Notes: generated by a model from the sequence alone, not told the origin. 64,000 nt of DNA from Gammaproteobacteria bacterium (GCA_018825965.1 JAHKAA010000038.1:62001-126000); one strand, 5' to 3'. Counted from the first letter of the stretch, positions 7,573 through 16,315 are shown. Made by a program: numbers and translations.

Positions 7573-9504
7573 ATGACTGAGACAGTACAAAAACAAAAGC
7601 ACGGCTTTCAGGCCGAGGTCAAACAACTTCTACAGCTGATGATCCATTCGCTGTATTCCAATAAAGAAATTTTTCTGCGCGAGCTGGTCTCCAACGCGTC
7701 CGACGCGGCGGATAAACTGCGCTTTTTAGCTTTGTCCGACAGCAGCCTGTATGACAATGACGGCGAATTAAGAGTTCGTATCAGTCTGGATGAAGCCGCT
7801 AAAACCATTAGCATCAGCGACAACGGTATTGGTATGACGCAGGATGAAGTGATTAGCCACTTAGGCACTATCGCAAAATCCGGCACTAAAGAATTTTTTG
7901 GTCAGCTCTCTGGCGATCAAAGCAAAGACTCTCAGCTGATTGGTCAGTTTGGTGTGGGTTTCTACTCTGCCTTTATTGTCGCCGACAAAGTGACAGTCAA
8001 AACCCGTAAAGCAGGTGCTCCAGCTGATTCTGCTGTGGAGTGGGAATCCAATGGGGAAGGCGAATACAGCATTGCGCCTATTGTAAAAAATAGCCGTGGT
8101 ACTGAAATCACGCTGCATTTACGCGATGAAGAAACTGAATTTTTAAGTCAGTGGAAAGTGGAATCTATTGTCACTAAATACTCTGACCATATCAGCATTC
8201 CTGTGGAAATGTATCAGGAAGGCACTCCAGAGCAGGACGGCGAAGAAGGCGAAAAAATCCCTGCCACTGAAGGCTTCTGGAAAGCCGTCAACAAAGCCAC
8301 TGCACTGTGGATGCGTGATAAGTCTGAAGTGACCGAAAACGAATATCAGGAATTCTATAAGCATATTTCGCACGACTGGACTGAACCCTTAAGCTGGACT
8401 CACAACAAAGTGGAAGGTAATACCAACTACACCAGTTTATTGTTTGTGCCGAAAAAAGCACCTTTTGATATGTGGAACCGTGAAGCCCGTCATGGCCTGA
8501 AGTTGTATGTGCAGCGCGTATTTATTATGGATGACGCTGAACAGTTTATGCCAAGTTACCTGCGCTTTATCAAAGGTGTTTTGGATTCCAGTGATTTACC
8601 GCTGAACGTGTCCCGCGAAATTTTGCAGGATACCAAAGTGACACAAAGCTTACGTAAAGGCTGTACGTCGCGCGTATTAAAAATGCTGGAGAAAATGTCT
8701 AAAGCTGAAGATCAAAGTGAGTACCAGACCTTCTGGAACGAGTTTGGCCAGGTGATAAAAGAAGGTCCGGCTGAAGACGCTGGCAACAAAGAAAGCATAG
8801 CTAAGCTGCTGCGGTTTGCTTCAACTCATAATGACAACTCGGATCAGAATGTCAGCTTAGAAGCTTATGTCAGCCGGATGAAAGAAGGTCAGGACGAAAT
8901 TTATTTTATCGTTGCTGACAGTTTTGAGGCAGCCAAACACAGCCCGCATTTAGAAGTGTTACGTAAAAAAGGCATTGAAGTGCTGTTGTTATCAGACCGT
9001 GTTGACGAATGGTTAATGCAACACCTGACTGACTTTGAAGGCAAAAAGCTGCGTTCTATCGCCAAGGGTGGTCTGGATATCAGCAAGCTGGATGACGAAG
9101 AAACCAAAAAAGCTCAGGAAGAAACAGAAAAGCAATTTGCTGCTGTGACTGAACGTTTTAAAACAGCTTTAGGTGATCAGGTCAAAGCGGTAAAAACCAG
9201 TCACCGTTTAACCGACAGCCCGGCTTGTGTTGTCACTGACGAGTTTGATATGAGCACGCAGATGATGAAGCTGATGGAATCTGTGGGTCAGAAAGTGCCG
9301 GACGTGAAACCTATTTTTGAACTGAACCCGGATCATGCACTGGTGAAACATATTGCCGATGTGCAGGATGAAGTTATGTTTAAACAATGGGCAGAAGTGC
9401 TGTTGGATCAGGCGTTATTAGCTGAACGTGGCAGTCTGAAAAATCCTGCCACTTTTGTCAGCCGCTTAAACGCGTTGCTGCTGGATTTATCGAAAAAAGC
9501 ATAA
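7573..9504 (+). CDS. htpG: molecular chaperone HtpG (Hsp90)
   Basis: 643 residues. Bacterial Hsp90 is an ATP-driven homodimeric cytoplasmic chaperone. The N-terminal GHKL ATP site shows [14 protein letters not shown] (Asn/Asp contacts), DNGIGM and GQFGVGFYS. The middle domain contains NVSREILQ with the catalytic Arg that reaches the ATP. The C-terminal dimerisation domain is complete, without the eukaryotic MEEVD tail. The start is set by GAGAAGGAG just upstream. Preceded by a sigma-32-like promoter, so heat induction is likely. Followed by an unusual 21-bp-arm inverted repeat. Confidence 0.98.
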   Translation: MTETVQKQKHGFQAEVKQLLQLMIHSLYSNKEIFLRELVSNASDAADKLRFLALSDSSLYDNDGELRVRISLDEAAKTISISDNGIGMTQDEVISHLGTIAKSGTKEFFGQLSGDQSKDSQLIGQFGVGFYSAFIVADKVTVKTRKAGAPADSAVEWESNGEGEYSIAPIVKNSRGTEITLHLRDEETEFLSQWKVESIVTKYSDHISIPVEMYQEGTPEQDGEEGEKIPATEGFWKAVNKATALWMRDKSEVTENEYQEFYKHISHDWTEPLSWTHNKVEGNTNYTSLLFVPKKAPFDMWNREARHGLKLYVQRVFIMDDAEQFMPSYLRFIKGVLDSSDLPLNVSREILQDTKVTQSLRKGCTSRVLKMLEKMSKAEDQSEYQTFWNEFGQVIKEGPAEDAGNKESIAKLLRFASTHNDNSDQNVSLEAYVSRMKEGQDEIYFIVADSFEAAKHSPHLEVLRKKGIEVLLLSDRVDEWLMQHLTDFEGKKLRSIAKGGLDISKLDDEETKKAQEETEKQFAAVTERFKTALGDQVKAVKTSHRLTDSPACVVTDEFDMSTQMMKLMESVGQKVPDVKPIFELNPDHALVKHIADVQDEVMFKQWAEVLLDQALLAERGSLKNPATFVSRLNALLLDLSKKA

Positions 9505-9519
9505 GCTATCGCTGAAATT

Positions 9520-9574
9520 GGGGTCAGATCACATTGTTAATTATTCTGTTAACAATGTGATCTGACCCCTTTTT
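9520..9574. repeat. perfect long inverted repeat with GGGGTCAGATC ends
   Basis: Two perfectly complementary 21-base arms (9520-9540 and 9549-9569) enclose an 8-base spacer; the outer ends read GGGGTCAGATC / GATCTGACCCC. It is followed by TTTTT and may serve as the htpG terminator. The length and perfection exceed a normal terminator. The GGGGTCAGA type of end is one I associate with mobile REP/MITE-like units in gammaproteobacteria, so it may be an inserted element. Confidence 0.7.
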
Positions 9575-9649
9575 ATTTTTTATTTCTGCTGAAAGATTTT
9601 CCGTTATTCCACTGTCTCTTATCACAACAGCACGATGCGGAGTCTGATT

Positions 9650-10291
9650 GTGATACAACAAAGTATTCTTTTTTATCAAAAGCTAGTGACCCAACTACAG
9701 CAACTGGACTTTATTCCTCTGCTATTGCTGCGGCTTTATCTGACCCCAGTGATGATGCAGGCTGGCTGGACTAAGCTGCAAAACTTTGACAGTACCCTGA
9801 GTTGGTTTGCAGATCCGGACTGGGGTTTAGGTTTGCCTGCACCTGCGCTCTTCTTGTTTTTGGTGATTTTTTTAGAGCTTGGCGGTGGCTTAGCCTTGTT
9901 ATTGGGTCTATTTACCCGACTCATTGCTTTGGGATTAAGTATCACTATGCTGGTGGCAATGCTGACAGTGCATGCAAAAAACGGCTGGTTGGCTATAGCT
10001 GATGCATCCAGCTGGCTTGCTGATGGCACTCTCTTCCTGAATGAAGCTGTGATGACAGCTCCGGACAAGCTGGCCAAAGCCAATGAAATCTTGCAACAAC
10101 AGCCTGATTACGACTGGTTGATCTCCAGTGGCAAGTTTGTCGTGCTCAATAACGGTATTGAGTTTGCTGCAACTTACTTTGTGATCTTGCTGGTGTTAGT
10201 TAGTTATGGAGCAGGGCGCTGGTTAAGTCTGGATTATTGGCTCAGTCGCAGAGCCACTAAAGTGATCACAGAACAGGAGTTTGCGCCTTGA
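9650..10291 (+). CDS. DoxX-family membrane protein
   Basis: About 213 residues with four hydrophobic helices. The DoxX pattern is clear: LLLLRLYLTPVMMQAGWTK near the start, then GLPAPALFLFLVIFLELGGGLALLLGL and a helix ending ITMLVAMLTVHAKNGW. An extra-cytoplasmic insertion of about 60 residues before the last helix makes it longer than the typical 130-150. GTG at 9650 has GGAG seven bases upstream; the upstream in-frame ATG (9635) has no ribosome-binding site. It overlaps the sigma-factor start by four bases. In many MNIO/RiPP operons (hvf, buf) a DoxX gene follows the DUF2063 gene; here it is about 6.4 kb from hvfC. Confidence 0.8.
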   Translation: MIQQSILFYQKLVTQLQQLDFIPLLLLRLYLTPVMMQAGWTKLQNFDSTLSWFADPDWGLGLPAPALFLFLVIFLELGGGLALLLGLFTRLIALGLSITMLVAMLTVHAKNGWLAIADASSWLADGTLFLNEAVMTAPDKLAKANEILQQQPDYDWLISSGKFVVLNNGIEFAATYFVILLVLVSYGAGRWLSLDYWLSRRATKVITEQEFAP

Positions 10292-10950
10292 GTTTTCTTC
10301 AGTCTATGTCCTATAGTGAGCAGCCAGAACCGACAGAACCGACAGAACAGCCGGACACCGGGCTCTTAGCAACAAGGACAAAAAAACGAATGTGGTGGTC
10401 CACTGACAAAGTAGCGGCAAAAAATCAGCTATCGGAGAAAGAACAGCGGCAGCATAGTTATATGCAGCTGGTTCGTCTCTATCATGCCGATTTATATCGC
10501 TATAGTTGCTGGATTTGTCGTAGCGCTGATATAGCGCAGGATCTGGTGCAGGACACCTATTTGCGAGCCTGGAAAAGTATTGATCTGTTGCAAGACGAAG
10601 CGTCGGCTAAAGCCTGGCTTTTTACTATTTTACGCAATGAAAACGCCAGACGTTTTGAGCGGAAACAGTTTCAGTATCAGGACGTGGAGCAGGATTTGTT
10701 ACTGGATGAACATCAAATCAGTCCGGAGCAACTCTACTCACAACAGCAGTTGTTGAAGCTAATTGAGAGTTTGGAAGTAGAGTACAGTGAACCTTTAATC
10801 TTGCAGATTATCGGCGGTTTTAGCGGTGACGAAATAGCCCGGTTGCTGGAACTGAACCTTAACACTGTGAATACCCGTTTGTTTCGCGCTCGTAAGCAAT
10901 TACGGGATCTGTTAAACCATGGACATGTCAGGGAGCAAAAAAATGGATGA
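10288..10950 (+). CDS. ECF-type sigma-70 family RNA polymerase sigma factor
   Basis: 220 residues. Region 2 (about 60-125) holds QLVRLYHADLYRYSCWIC, ADIAQDLVQDTYLRAWKS and AWLFTILRNENARRFERK. Region 4 (about 150-210) holds YSEPLILQIIGGFSGDEIARLLELNLNTVNTRLFRARKQLRDLL, the helix-turn-helix that reads the -35 element. The start is TTG, with CAGGAGT at the right distance, overlapping the DoxX stop. The first 45 residues are a Pro/Glu/Thr-rich extension that is not conserved in the family. Translationally coupled on both sides, so DoxX, sigma and the next protein form one unit. The target promoters cannot be told from this window. Confidence 0.9.
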   Translation: MSFLQSMSYSEQPEPTEPTEQPDTGLLATRTKKRMWWSTDKVAAKNQLSEKEQRQHSYMQLVRLYHADLYRYSCWICRSADIAQDLVQDTYLRAWKSIDLLQDEASAKAWLFTILRNENARRFERKQFQYQDVEQDLLLDEHQISPEQLYSQQQLLKLIESLEVEYSEPLILQIIGGFSGDEIARLLELNLNTVNTRLFRARKQLRDLLNHGHVREQKNG

Positions 10951-11653
10951 GTTAGAAGTTCGCCGTCGCTTGCTGACCGACCCATATCAGCTCAACGCCA
11001 GGCAATTACAGCAGTTGCAGCAGGACCCGGACAGTCAGCAGTTTCATCAGGATGTACTAAAGCTGGATCAGCAAATCAAACAACTGTTAAGTCCGCCAGT
11101 GCCAAAAAATCTGGAAAATGCATTATTGATGCAGCAGCACAAACACAAACAGCAGCAACAAAAACGCTTTTATCAGAATCTGATTGCCTTGGCTGCTTCT
11201 GTAGCCTTTTTAGCGGGTTTTGCGCTGAACTGGTCGTTTTTTCTGTATGGCTCACAAAGCCTTGGCGAAAATTCGCTGGCTCATGTGTACCATGAAGAAC
11301 CTTATATGCAACATATGACGACTGCTTTGTCTTTTTCAGATGTGAACGCCAAACTGGCCGAATTTGACGCCAGTCTTGCTGAGAATAGCCATGCTGTTGT
11401 TTATGCCAACTTCTGTAACTTTCGTGGCACCCGTTCTTTGCATCTGGTGCTGGATACTGAACAAGGCCTGATGACAGTTTTTGTGGTACCAAAGCAGAAC
11501 TCATTAGATTTTGAAGCCGAGTTTCACGATGATAAATATCAGGGGCGTAGTATCAACAGTCATAAAGCTATTCTGGTGATGGTGAGTGATAAAGCAGAAG
11601 TGTTGCAACGGGGCGAGCAGCAACTGCTTCAACAGCTGCAATTTAAAGCTTAA
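10943..11653 (+). CDS. probable anti-sigma factor (DUF3379-like)
   Basis: 236 residues. The N-terminal 85 are Gln/Asp/Leu-rich and helical, and would face the cytoplasm. One transmembrane helix (about 88-108, LIALAASVAFLAGFALNWSFFL) is followed by a C-terminal domain of about 125 residues outside the membrane, with a single Cys in VVYANFCNFRG. This layout and the position directly after an ECF sigma gene (start overlaps its last eight bases) suggest a membrane anti-sigma factor. GGGAG precedes the ATG at 10943. The closest family I can name is DUF3379. The signal sensed is unknown; redox or metal would fit the lone Cys, but this is a guess. Confidence 0.72.
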   Translation: MDELEVRRRLLTDPYQLNARQLQQLQQDPDSQQFHQDVLKLDQQIKQLLSPPVPKNLENALLMQQHKHKQQQQKRFYQNLIALAASVAFLAGFALNWSFFLYGSQSLGENSLAHVYHEEPYMQHMTTALSFSDVNAKLAEFDASLAENSHAVVYANFCNFRGTRSLHLVLDTEQGLMTVFVVPKQNSLDFEAEFHDDKYQGRSINSHKAILVMVSDKAEVLQRGEQQLLQQLQFKA

Positions 11654-11660
11654 GGAATAT

Positions 11661-11698
11661 AAGGCTTCGGTAAGCTTTATGCGCTTCCGAAGCCTTTC
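11661..11698 (+). terminator. terminator after the DoxX-sigma-anti-sigma operon
   Basis: Ten-base perfect stem AAGGCTTCGG / CCGAAGCCTT with a 16-base loop, followed by TCTC. The T-run is short. Confidence 0.65.
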
Positions 11699-11892
11699 TC
11701 TATGAAATTCTTTGTTTTATTGATCTCAATCAATTCTGTTCAGTTTATTTAATCTGTTGATGTTGTAAATATGATTTAAATCAGATGGTTAAGTTGATTT
11801 TTTGTTGGTTGTTATTTCAGCAGTTATGCAATTTAACCTCAAGAGCTTTATAGCCTTTATTGTGCTGAAACCTAGTAAATATGCACTACCTT

Positions 11893-11926
11893 AGTCGAAT
11901 AGCTTACTGTCTTTATTCGACTTTTC
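11893..11926 (+). terminator. hairpin in the long gap before adk
   Basis: AGTCGAATA / TATTCGACT (nine perfect pairs, 12-base loop) followed by TTTCT. It lies in a gene-free stretch (11698-12119) and could end a small RNA or simply insulate adk. Upstream of it (11700-11890) I see only AT-rich sequence. Confidence 0.4.
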
Positions 11927-11960
11927 TGCCTGTCAGCCCTATTTCCGCTCTATAGATAGC

Positions 11961-12019
11961 CCAATCGGCTGTTGTAGCAAGTTATCCTACCAAAGTAGGC
12001 TTGACTTGGGCCGATCAGG
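11961..12019 (+). ncRNA. candidate structured leader or small RNA upstream of adk
   Basis: Three nested helices can form: ATCGGC (11964-11969) with GCCGAT (12010-12015), extended by CC/GG at 11961/12018; CAAG (11978) with CTTG (12005); and CCTAC (11986) with GTAGG (11995) around CAAA. A separate hairpin AGACAAG / CTTGTCT lies at 12022-12046. Together they occupy the last 160 bases before adk and could be a cis-acting leader. No known family recognised. Confidence 0.35.
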
Positions 12020-12065
12020 TAAGACAAGCAGACAAATTCCTTGTCTGATGATGCACATTATGTAA

Positions 12066-12764
<699 letters not shown>

Positions 12765-12780
12765 TCATTCAAGCTTCAGT

Positions 12781-12806
12781 AAAGCCCACTTAGAGTGGGC
12801 TTTTTT
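12781..12806 (+). terminator. Rho-independent terminator after adk
   Basis: Nine-base stem AAGCCCACT / AGTGGGCTT with loop TAG, continuing into a run of T residues. It ends just before the hemH ribosome-binding site. Confidence 0.9.
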
Positions 12807-12815
12807 AGGATCATA

Positions 12816-13814
12816 ATGACTAAATTAGCTTTACCCCTATCCGAGTATGCTGTGGTGCTGGTCAATTTAGGAACTCCGGCCGCTCCAGAAGTCCCTGAAA
12901 TTAAAGCTTATTTAAAGCAGTTTTTGTCTGATAAACGTGTTGTGGATTACCCGGACATTTTATGGCAGCCTTTACTGCGTGGCATTATTTTACCTTTTCG
13001 CAGCCGCAAGGTGGCTAAAGCTTATCAGTCGATCTGGTGGCCTGAAGGTTCACCACTGAGGGTTATTACTGAACGTCAGGTAAAAGCGCTGGGAAAACGC
13101 CTGGAGCTGACAGAAGCACCAGTTCAGGTCTGTTATGCCATGACCTATGGTCAGCCTTCCATCGGCAATACTTTAGAGCGGCTCTGCAAGTCAGGTGTGA
13201 AACGTATTGTTATTTTACCGCTCTATCCACAGTATTCGGCTACGACCACAGCGGCTATTGCTGATCAGGTCGCTGATTTTGTTAAGCAAACCCGTAATTT
13301 GCCGGAAATACGTTTTCATAAGCATTATCACCATCACCCGACCTACAGAGCTGCATTAGCGGGTTCTGTACGCAGTCACTGGCAAAAGCAGGGACAAGCA
13401 GAAGCGTTGTTATTGTCCTTTCATGGTATTCCGGAACGTTTTGTGCGTTTGGGCGACCCGTACCAGCAACATTGCCGTGAAACCGCAGCTAATCTGGCCG
13501 CTGATTTGGGCTGGCCAACGGAAAAAGTCATTGTCAGCTTCCAGTCCAGGGTTGGCAAAGAGCAGTGGCTGACGCCTTATACTGACCAGTTACTGGAAGA
13601 ATTACCAGGCAAAGGCATTAAAAATCTGCAGGTATTAAGTCCTGCTTTTGCGGCCGACTGTCTGGAAACTCTGGAAGAACTGGCGGTGGAAAATAAAGAA
13701 ATTTTTATGCACGCAGGCGGTGAAAGTTATCAGTATGTGTCAGCGCTGAATGACTCTCCTTGTCATATCCGTTTATTTGAGCAGATCATTCTGCAACAAC
13801 TTCAAGGTTGGTAA
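12816..13814 (+). CDS. hemH: ferrochelatase
   Basis: 332 residues. Inserts Fe2+ into protoporphyrin IX, the last step of haem synthesis, at the inner face of the membrane. Family landmarks: VVLVNLGTPAAPEV at the N-terminus, CYAMTYGQPSI, LPLYPQYSATTTAAI, the catalytic-His motif LLSFHGIPERFV, and FQSRVGKEQWLTPYT with SPAFAADCLETLEE. ATG 12816 follows AGGA; an upstream in-frame start would lie inside the terminator hairpin. Downstream of adk as in most gammaproteobacteria. Confidence 0.97.
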   Translation: MTKLALPLSEYAVVLVNLGTPAAPEVPEIKAYLKQFLSDKRVVDYPDILWQPLLRGIILPFRSRKVAKAYQSIWWPEGSPLRVITERQVKALGKRLELTEAPVQVCYAMTYGQPSIGNTLERLCKSGVKRIVILPLYPQYSATTTAAIADQVADFVKQTRNLPEIRFHKHYHHHPTYRAALAGSVRSHWQKQGQAEALLLSFHGIPERFVRLGDPYQQHCRETAANLAADLGWPTEKVIVSFQSRVGKEQWLTPYTDQLLEELPGKGIKNLQVLSPAFAADCLETLEELAVENKEIFMHAGGESYQYVSALNDSPCHIRLFEQIILQQLQGW

Positions 13815-13818
13815 AACT

Positions 13819-14199
13819 GTGACTTTAGCTATTACGTCTTTTTATGCTGCTATTCTCGCTTTGATCTATGTGGTTTTAGCTGTACTGGTAATACGGCAAC
13901 GTTTTAAGTGCCGTGTGGGTCTGGGCACAGGCAAAGAGCCCCAGCTGTTACAAACAGTGCGGATGCACGGTAACTTTGCCGAATATGTGCCATTTCTGCT
14001 GATCCTGGTGGCCTTAATGGAACTACAGCAAAGTCCGGTCTGGCAACTGCATCTGGTGGCTGGTTTAACTTTAGCAGGCCGTGTGTTGCATGCTGTTGGC
14101 TTATGGCAGAGCAGCGGTACTTCGGTGCCACGTTTTTTAGGCATGATCTCGACTTTCGCTGCACTCATTGTTGGCGCTGTATTTTTGTTGCTGAAGTGA
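13819..14199 (+). CDS. MAPEG-family membrane protein
   Basis: 126 residues with four hydrophobic helices. The MAPEG signature is seen in RMHGNFAEYVPFLLILVALME at about residues 49-69, between helices 1 and 2, with GRVLHAVGLW in the third. Family members include microsomal glutathione transferases; bacterial ones are mostly of unknown substrate. The start is taken as GTG 13819, five bases after the hemH stop, because it gives the family length; AAGG is 12 bases upstream, inside hemH. It probably belongs to a hemH-MAPEG-hydrolase operon (3-base gap to the next gene). Confidence 0.85.
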   Translation: MTLAITSFYAAILALIYVVLAVLVIRQRFKCRVGLGTGKEPQLLQTVRMHGNFAEYVPFLLILVALMELQQSPVWQLHLVAGLTLAGRVLHAVGLWQSSGTSVPRFLGMISTFAALIVGAVFLLLK

Positions 14200-14202
14200 G
14201 CT

Positions 14203-14949
14203 ATGCAGACCACTGTGCTGATGTTACATAGCTCTTTATCCAGCGGGAGACAATGGCAGGGCCTTAAAATGGCTCTGAAAGCAGAGTACGAAGTCCTGAA
14301 CCCGGATCTGATGGGTTACGGCTCCAACACCATCAGCTATCCCAGGCCTATGCGACTCTCTGATGAAGCCAGCCATCTGTGGCCATTGCTGGAAGGTAAA
14401 CCAGAAGGCTCTGTGATCCTGATAGGCCACTCTTTTGGTGGCGCTGTGGCTTTACATATGGCCCGAACCAGGCCAGAGCTTTTTAAAGCCGTGCTGGTGT
14501 TTGAACCTGTGGCTTTTCATTTGCTTAAAGACGCAGAATCAGACTTGTATCAGCAAGTTCAGCACTTAAGCCAACAGATGCTGGAGGTCAGTGCAAAAGA
14601 TGCGGCAGCGCTTTTTATCGACTATTGGCAAGGCAACGGCTATTTCGCCAATTTACCGCAGGTTATGCAGCACAAGCTGGTTGGACAGGTGGGTAAGGTG
14701 GCCGCTGATTTTGAAGCTTTAAGTGGTGAACCAGCCACAATTGCCGATTATGCTAAAGCTATTCGCTGTCCTGTATTGGTATTAAGCGGCGAACACAGCC
14801 AATGGTCAGCACAACGTCTGGCCAGAATGCTGGCTGATGCTTTACCTTGTGTTGAGTTTCAGACTATAAAAACGGGCCACATGGGGCCCGTTACAGATGC
14901 AGAACTGGTGAACTCTGTTCTGCTTGAGTTTATTCTGCCTTTAGCTTAG
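14203..14949 (+). CDS. alpha/beta-hydrolase
   Basis: 248 residues. Oxyanion-hole segment VLMLHSSLSSGRQW near the start, nucleophile elbow GHSFGG (Ser about 77), and catalytic-His region KTGHMGPVTDAE near 226-237; the acid is probably in VLVLSGEHSQW. This is a generic lipase/esterase-type fold; the substrate is unknown. Its 3' end overlaps the stop of the convergent hsp20 gene by four bases and also contains the hairpin that appears to terminate hsp20. Confidence 0.85.
   Translation: MQTTVLMLHSSLSSGRQWQGLKMALKAEYEVLNPDLMGYGSNTISYPRPMRLSDEASHLWPLLEGKPEGSVILIGHSFGGAVALHMARTRPELFKAVLVFEPVAFHLLKDAESDLYQQVQHLSQQMLEVSAKDAAALFIDYWQGNGYFANLPQVMQHKLVGQVGKVAADFEALSGEPATIADYAKAIRCPVLVLSGEHSQWSAQRLARMLADALPCVEFQTIKTGHMGPVTDAELVNSVLLEFILPLA
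14866..14892 (-). terminator. hsp20 terminator embedded in the hydrolase gene
   Basis: On the minus strand, AACGGGCC / GGCCCGTT (eight pairs, six-base loop) runs into TTTTTAT. It lies about 55 bases past the hsp20 stop, inside the coding region of the convergent hydrolase (the TGHMGPV segment). Confidence 0.6.
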
Positions 14950-15428
14950 CCATTGCTAACCCGGGCTAAAGGTTCATCCAGCAGTTGTGGTGCTACTTTT
15001 ACTGTTGGCTGTTGATTGATGCTGATTTTGCGTGGTTTTAATGCTTCAGGTACTTCACGCACCAGCTCAATATGCAACAAGCCATGGCTCATCTGCGCGC
15101 CTGTCACTTTAATATAGTCAGACAGCTGGAATTTACGTTCAAAGTTACGCTCAGCTATGCCCTGATGCAGGAAACGGCGACCTTCGGTTTTGTCCGCTTT
15201 CTGGCCACGCACTACTAAGTTGTTGTGTTCGGTTTCAATGGATAACTCAGCTTCATCAAAGCCGGCAATAGCCATGGTAATGCGGTACTGATCCTCACCT
15301 GTCACCTCAATATTGTAAGGTGGATAAGCAGGCTGCTTTTCATTGCGGGCAGCGGCATCCATCAGGTTGGCTAAATGATCAAAACCAATAAATGAGCGGT
15401 AAAATGGGCTGAAATCTACGGTATGCAT
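14946..15428 (-). CDS. small heat-shock protein, Hsp20/IbpA family
   Basis: 160 residues. ATP-independent holdase that binds unfolding proteins. The N-terminal segment HTVDFSPFYRSFIGFDHLANLMDAA is typical of IbpA/B. The alpha-crystallin domain (about 35-130) runs from PPYNIEVTGEDQYRITMAIAGF through LVVRGQKADKTEGRRFLHQGIAERNFERKFQLSDYIKV. The C-terminal extension after EALKPRKISIN lacks a clear I-x-I motif at its usual place. AGAGGA precedes the start. A sigma-32-like promoter and a hairpin-bearing leader lie upstream. Confidence 0.93.
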   Translation of the reverse strand: MHTVDFSPFYRSFIGFDHLANLMDAAARNEKQPAYPPYNIEVTGEDQYRITMAIAGFDEAELSIETEHNNLVVRGQKADKTEGRRFLHQGIAERNFERKFQLSDYIKVTGAQMSHGLLHIELVREVPEALKPRKISINQQPTVKVAPQLLDEPLARVSNG

Positions 15429-15486
15429 AGTTAAAATCCTCTAAAGCAATTTATCTGTTCTGCTCTTCAATTGAACGAGCAATTTA

Positions 15487-15511
15487 AGCAGGTGCCGGAT
15501 GGCCACCTGCT
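15487..15511 (-). promoter_or_regulatory. hairpin in the hsp20 5' leader
   Basis: AGCAGGTG / CACCTGCT (eight perfect pairs, nine-base loop with two further inner pairs) lies just after the predicted hsp20 transcription start. It may stabilise the 5' end or be part of a thermosensing leader; no ROSE or fourU element was proven. Confidence 0.4.
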
Positions 15512-15515
15512 ATAT

Positions 15516-15543
15516 AGATAAGTGCGCTTAGAAAATTTTCAAG
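15516..15543 (-). promoter_or_regulatory. sigma-32-type promoter of hsp20
   Basis: Read on the minus strand, CTTGAAA (15543-15537), a 14-base spacer, then CTTATCT (15522-15516). The -35 is a perfect heat-shock match; the -10 keeps four key positions. It is about 90 bases from the start codon. Confidence 0.65.
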
Positions 15544-15561
15544 AGAGGGCAACGCAAAAAA

Positions 15562-16170
15562 TTAAGATTTTTTACCGGTAATTTGTGCAAGTGCAGCCAT
15601 GCTGTGGGCATAATCTGGTTCCTGTGCCAGAGCTGGTACTAACTGCTGATAAGCCAGATTGCCTTTAGGATCAATAATTAATACTGCGCGAGTCAGGATC
15701 CCCATGTCTTTGATCAGCAGGCCGTAGTTGCTGCCAAAATCACGCCAGACAGCGTCAGACAACACCATCAACTGGTCAACCTTTTCCTGAGCACAGTAGC
15801 GTTTTTGTGCAAATGGCAGGTCAGTAGAGATAGTCATCATCACCACATCCTCTGAGACTTTGCTGACTTCCTGATTAAATCTTTTGGTTTGCAGTGAACA
15901 AATACCAGTGTCCACACTGGGCACTACACTGATCAACACAGTTTTGCCTTTAAAATCACTGAGCTGAATTGTTTTGAATTTGTCGTCTACTACTTTGAAA
16001 TCAGGAGCTTGTTGCTGCAACTGCACAGTATGACCTTGTAACTCAACCGCTTTATTGCCTGCTTTTACTTCAGATAAACGGCTTGGTAGTTGTGCATTTA
16101 AATCGACGGCCCAGACAGCTGGATTAATAGCCAGACAACAAATGATAGTTTTTATCAAATTTAATGACAT
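15562..16170 (-). CDS. tpx: exported thiol peroxidase, Tpx family
   Basis: 202 residues. Atypical two-Cys peroxiredoxin that reduces peroxides. After a signal peptide (MSLNLIKTIICCLAINPAVWA, cleaved about residue 21), the thioredoxin fold holds the peroxidatic Cys in SVDTGICSLQT and the resolving Cys in QKRYCAQE, with the Tpx-specific PSVDTxxC motif. Escherichia coli Tpx lacks a cleaved signal peptide (about 168 residues); the extra N-terminus here argues for a periplasmic form. GGGAGA precedes the ATG. It would need a periplasmic thiol reductant, not seen in this window. Confidence 0.9.
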   Translation of the reverse strand: MSLNLIKTIICCLAINPAVWAVDLNAQLPSRLSEVKAGNKAVELQGHTVQLQQQAPDFKVVDDKFKTIQLSDFKGKTVLISVVPSVDTGICSLQTKRFNQEVSKVSEDVVMMTISTDLPFAQKRYCAQEKVDQLMVLSDAVWRDFGSNYGLLIKDMGILTRAVLIIDPKGNLAYQQLVPALAQEPDYAHSMAALAQITGKKS

Positions 16171-16315
16171 TAGGATGTCTCCCAGATTGGTAATACGGTT
16201 AAAAGTGAAAAAAATAGTAGGTGTTGGTTATTTTTTGTCAGATACTACACTGGGTTAGCGCAGAGCTATCTTTCTGACTACACTGGAAAATAACAATACG
16301 TGAAGTGAGCCGTAA

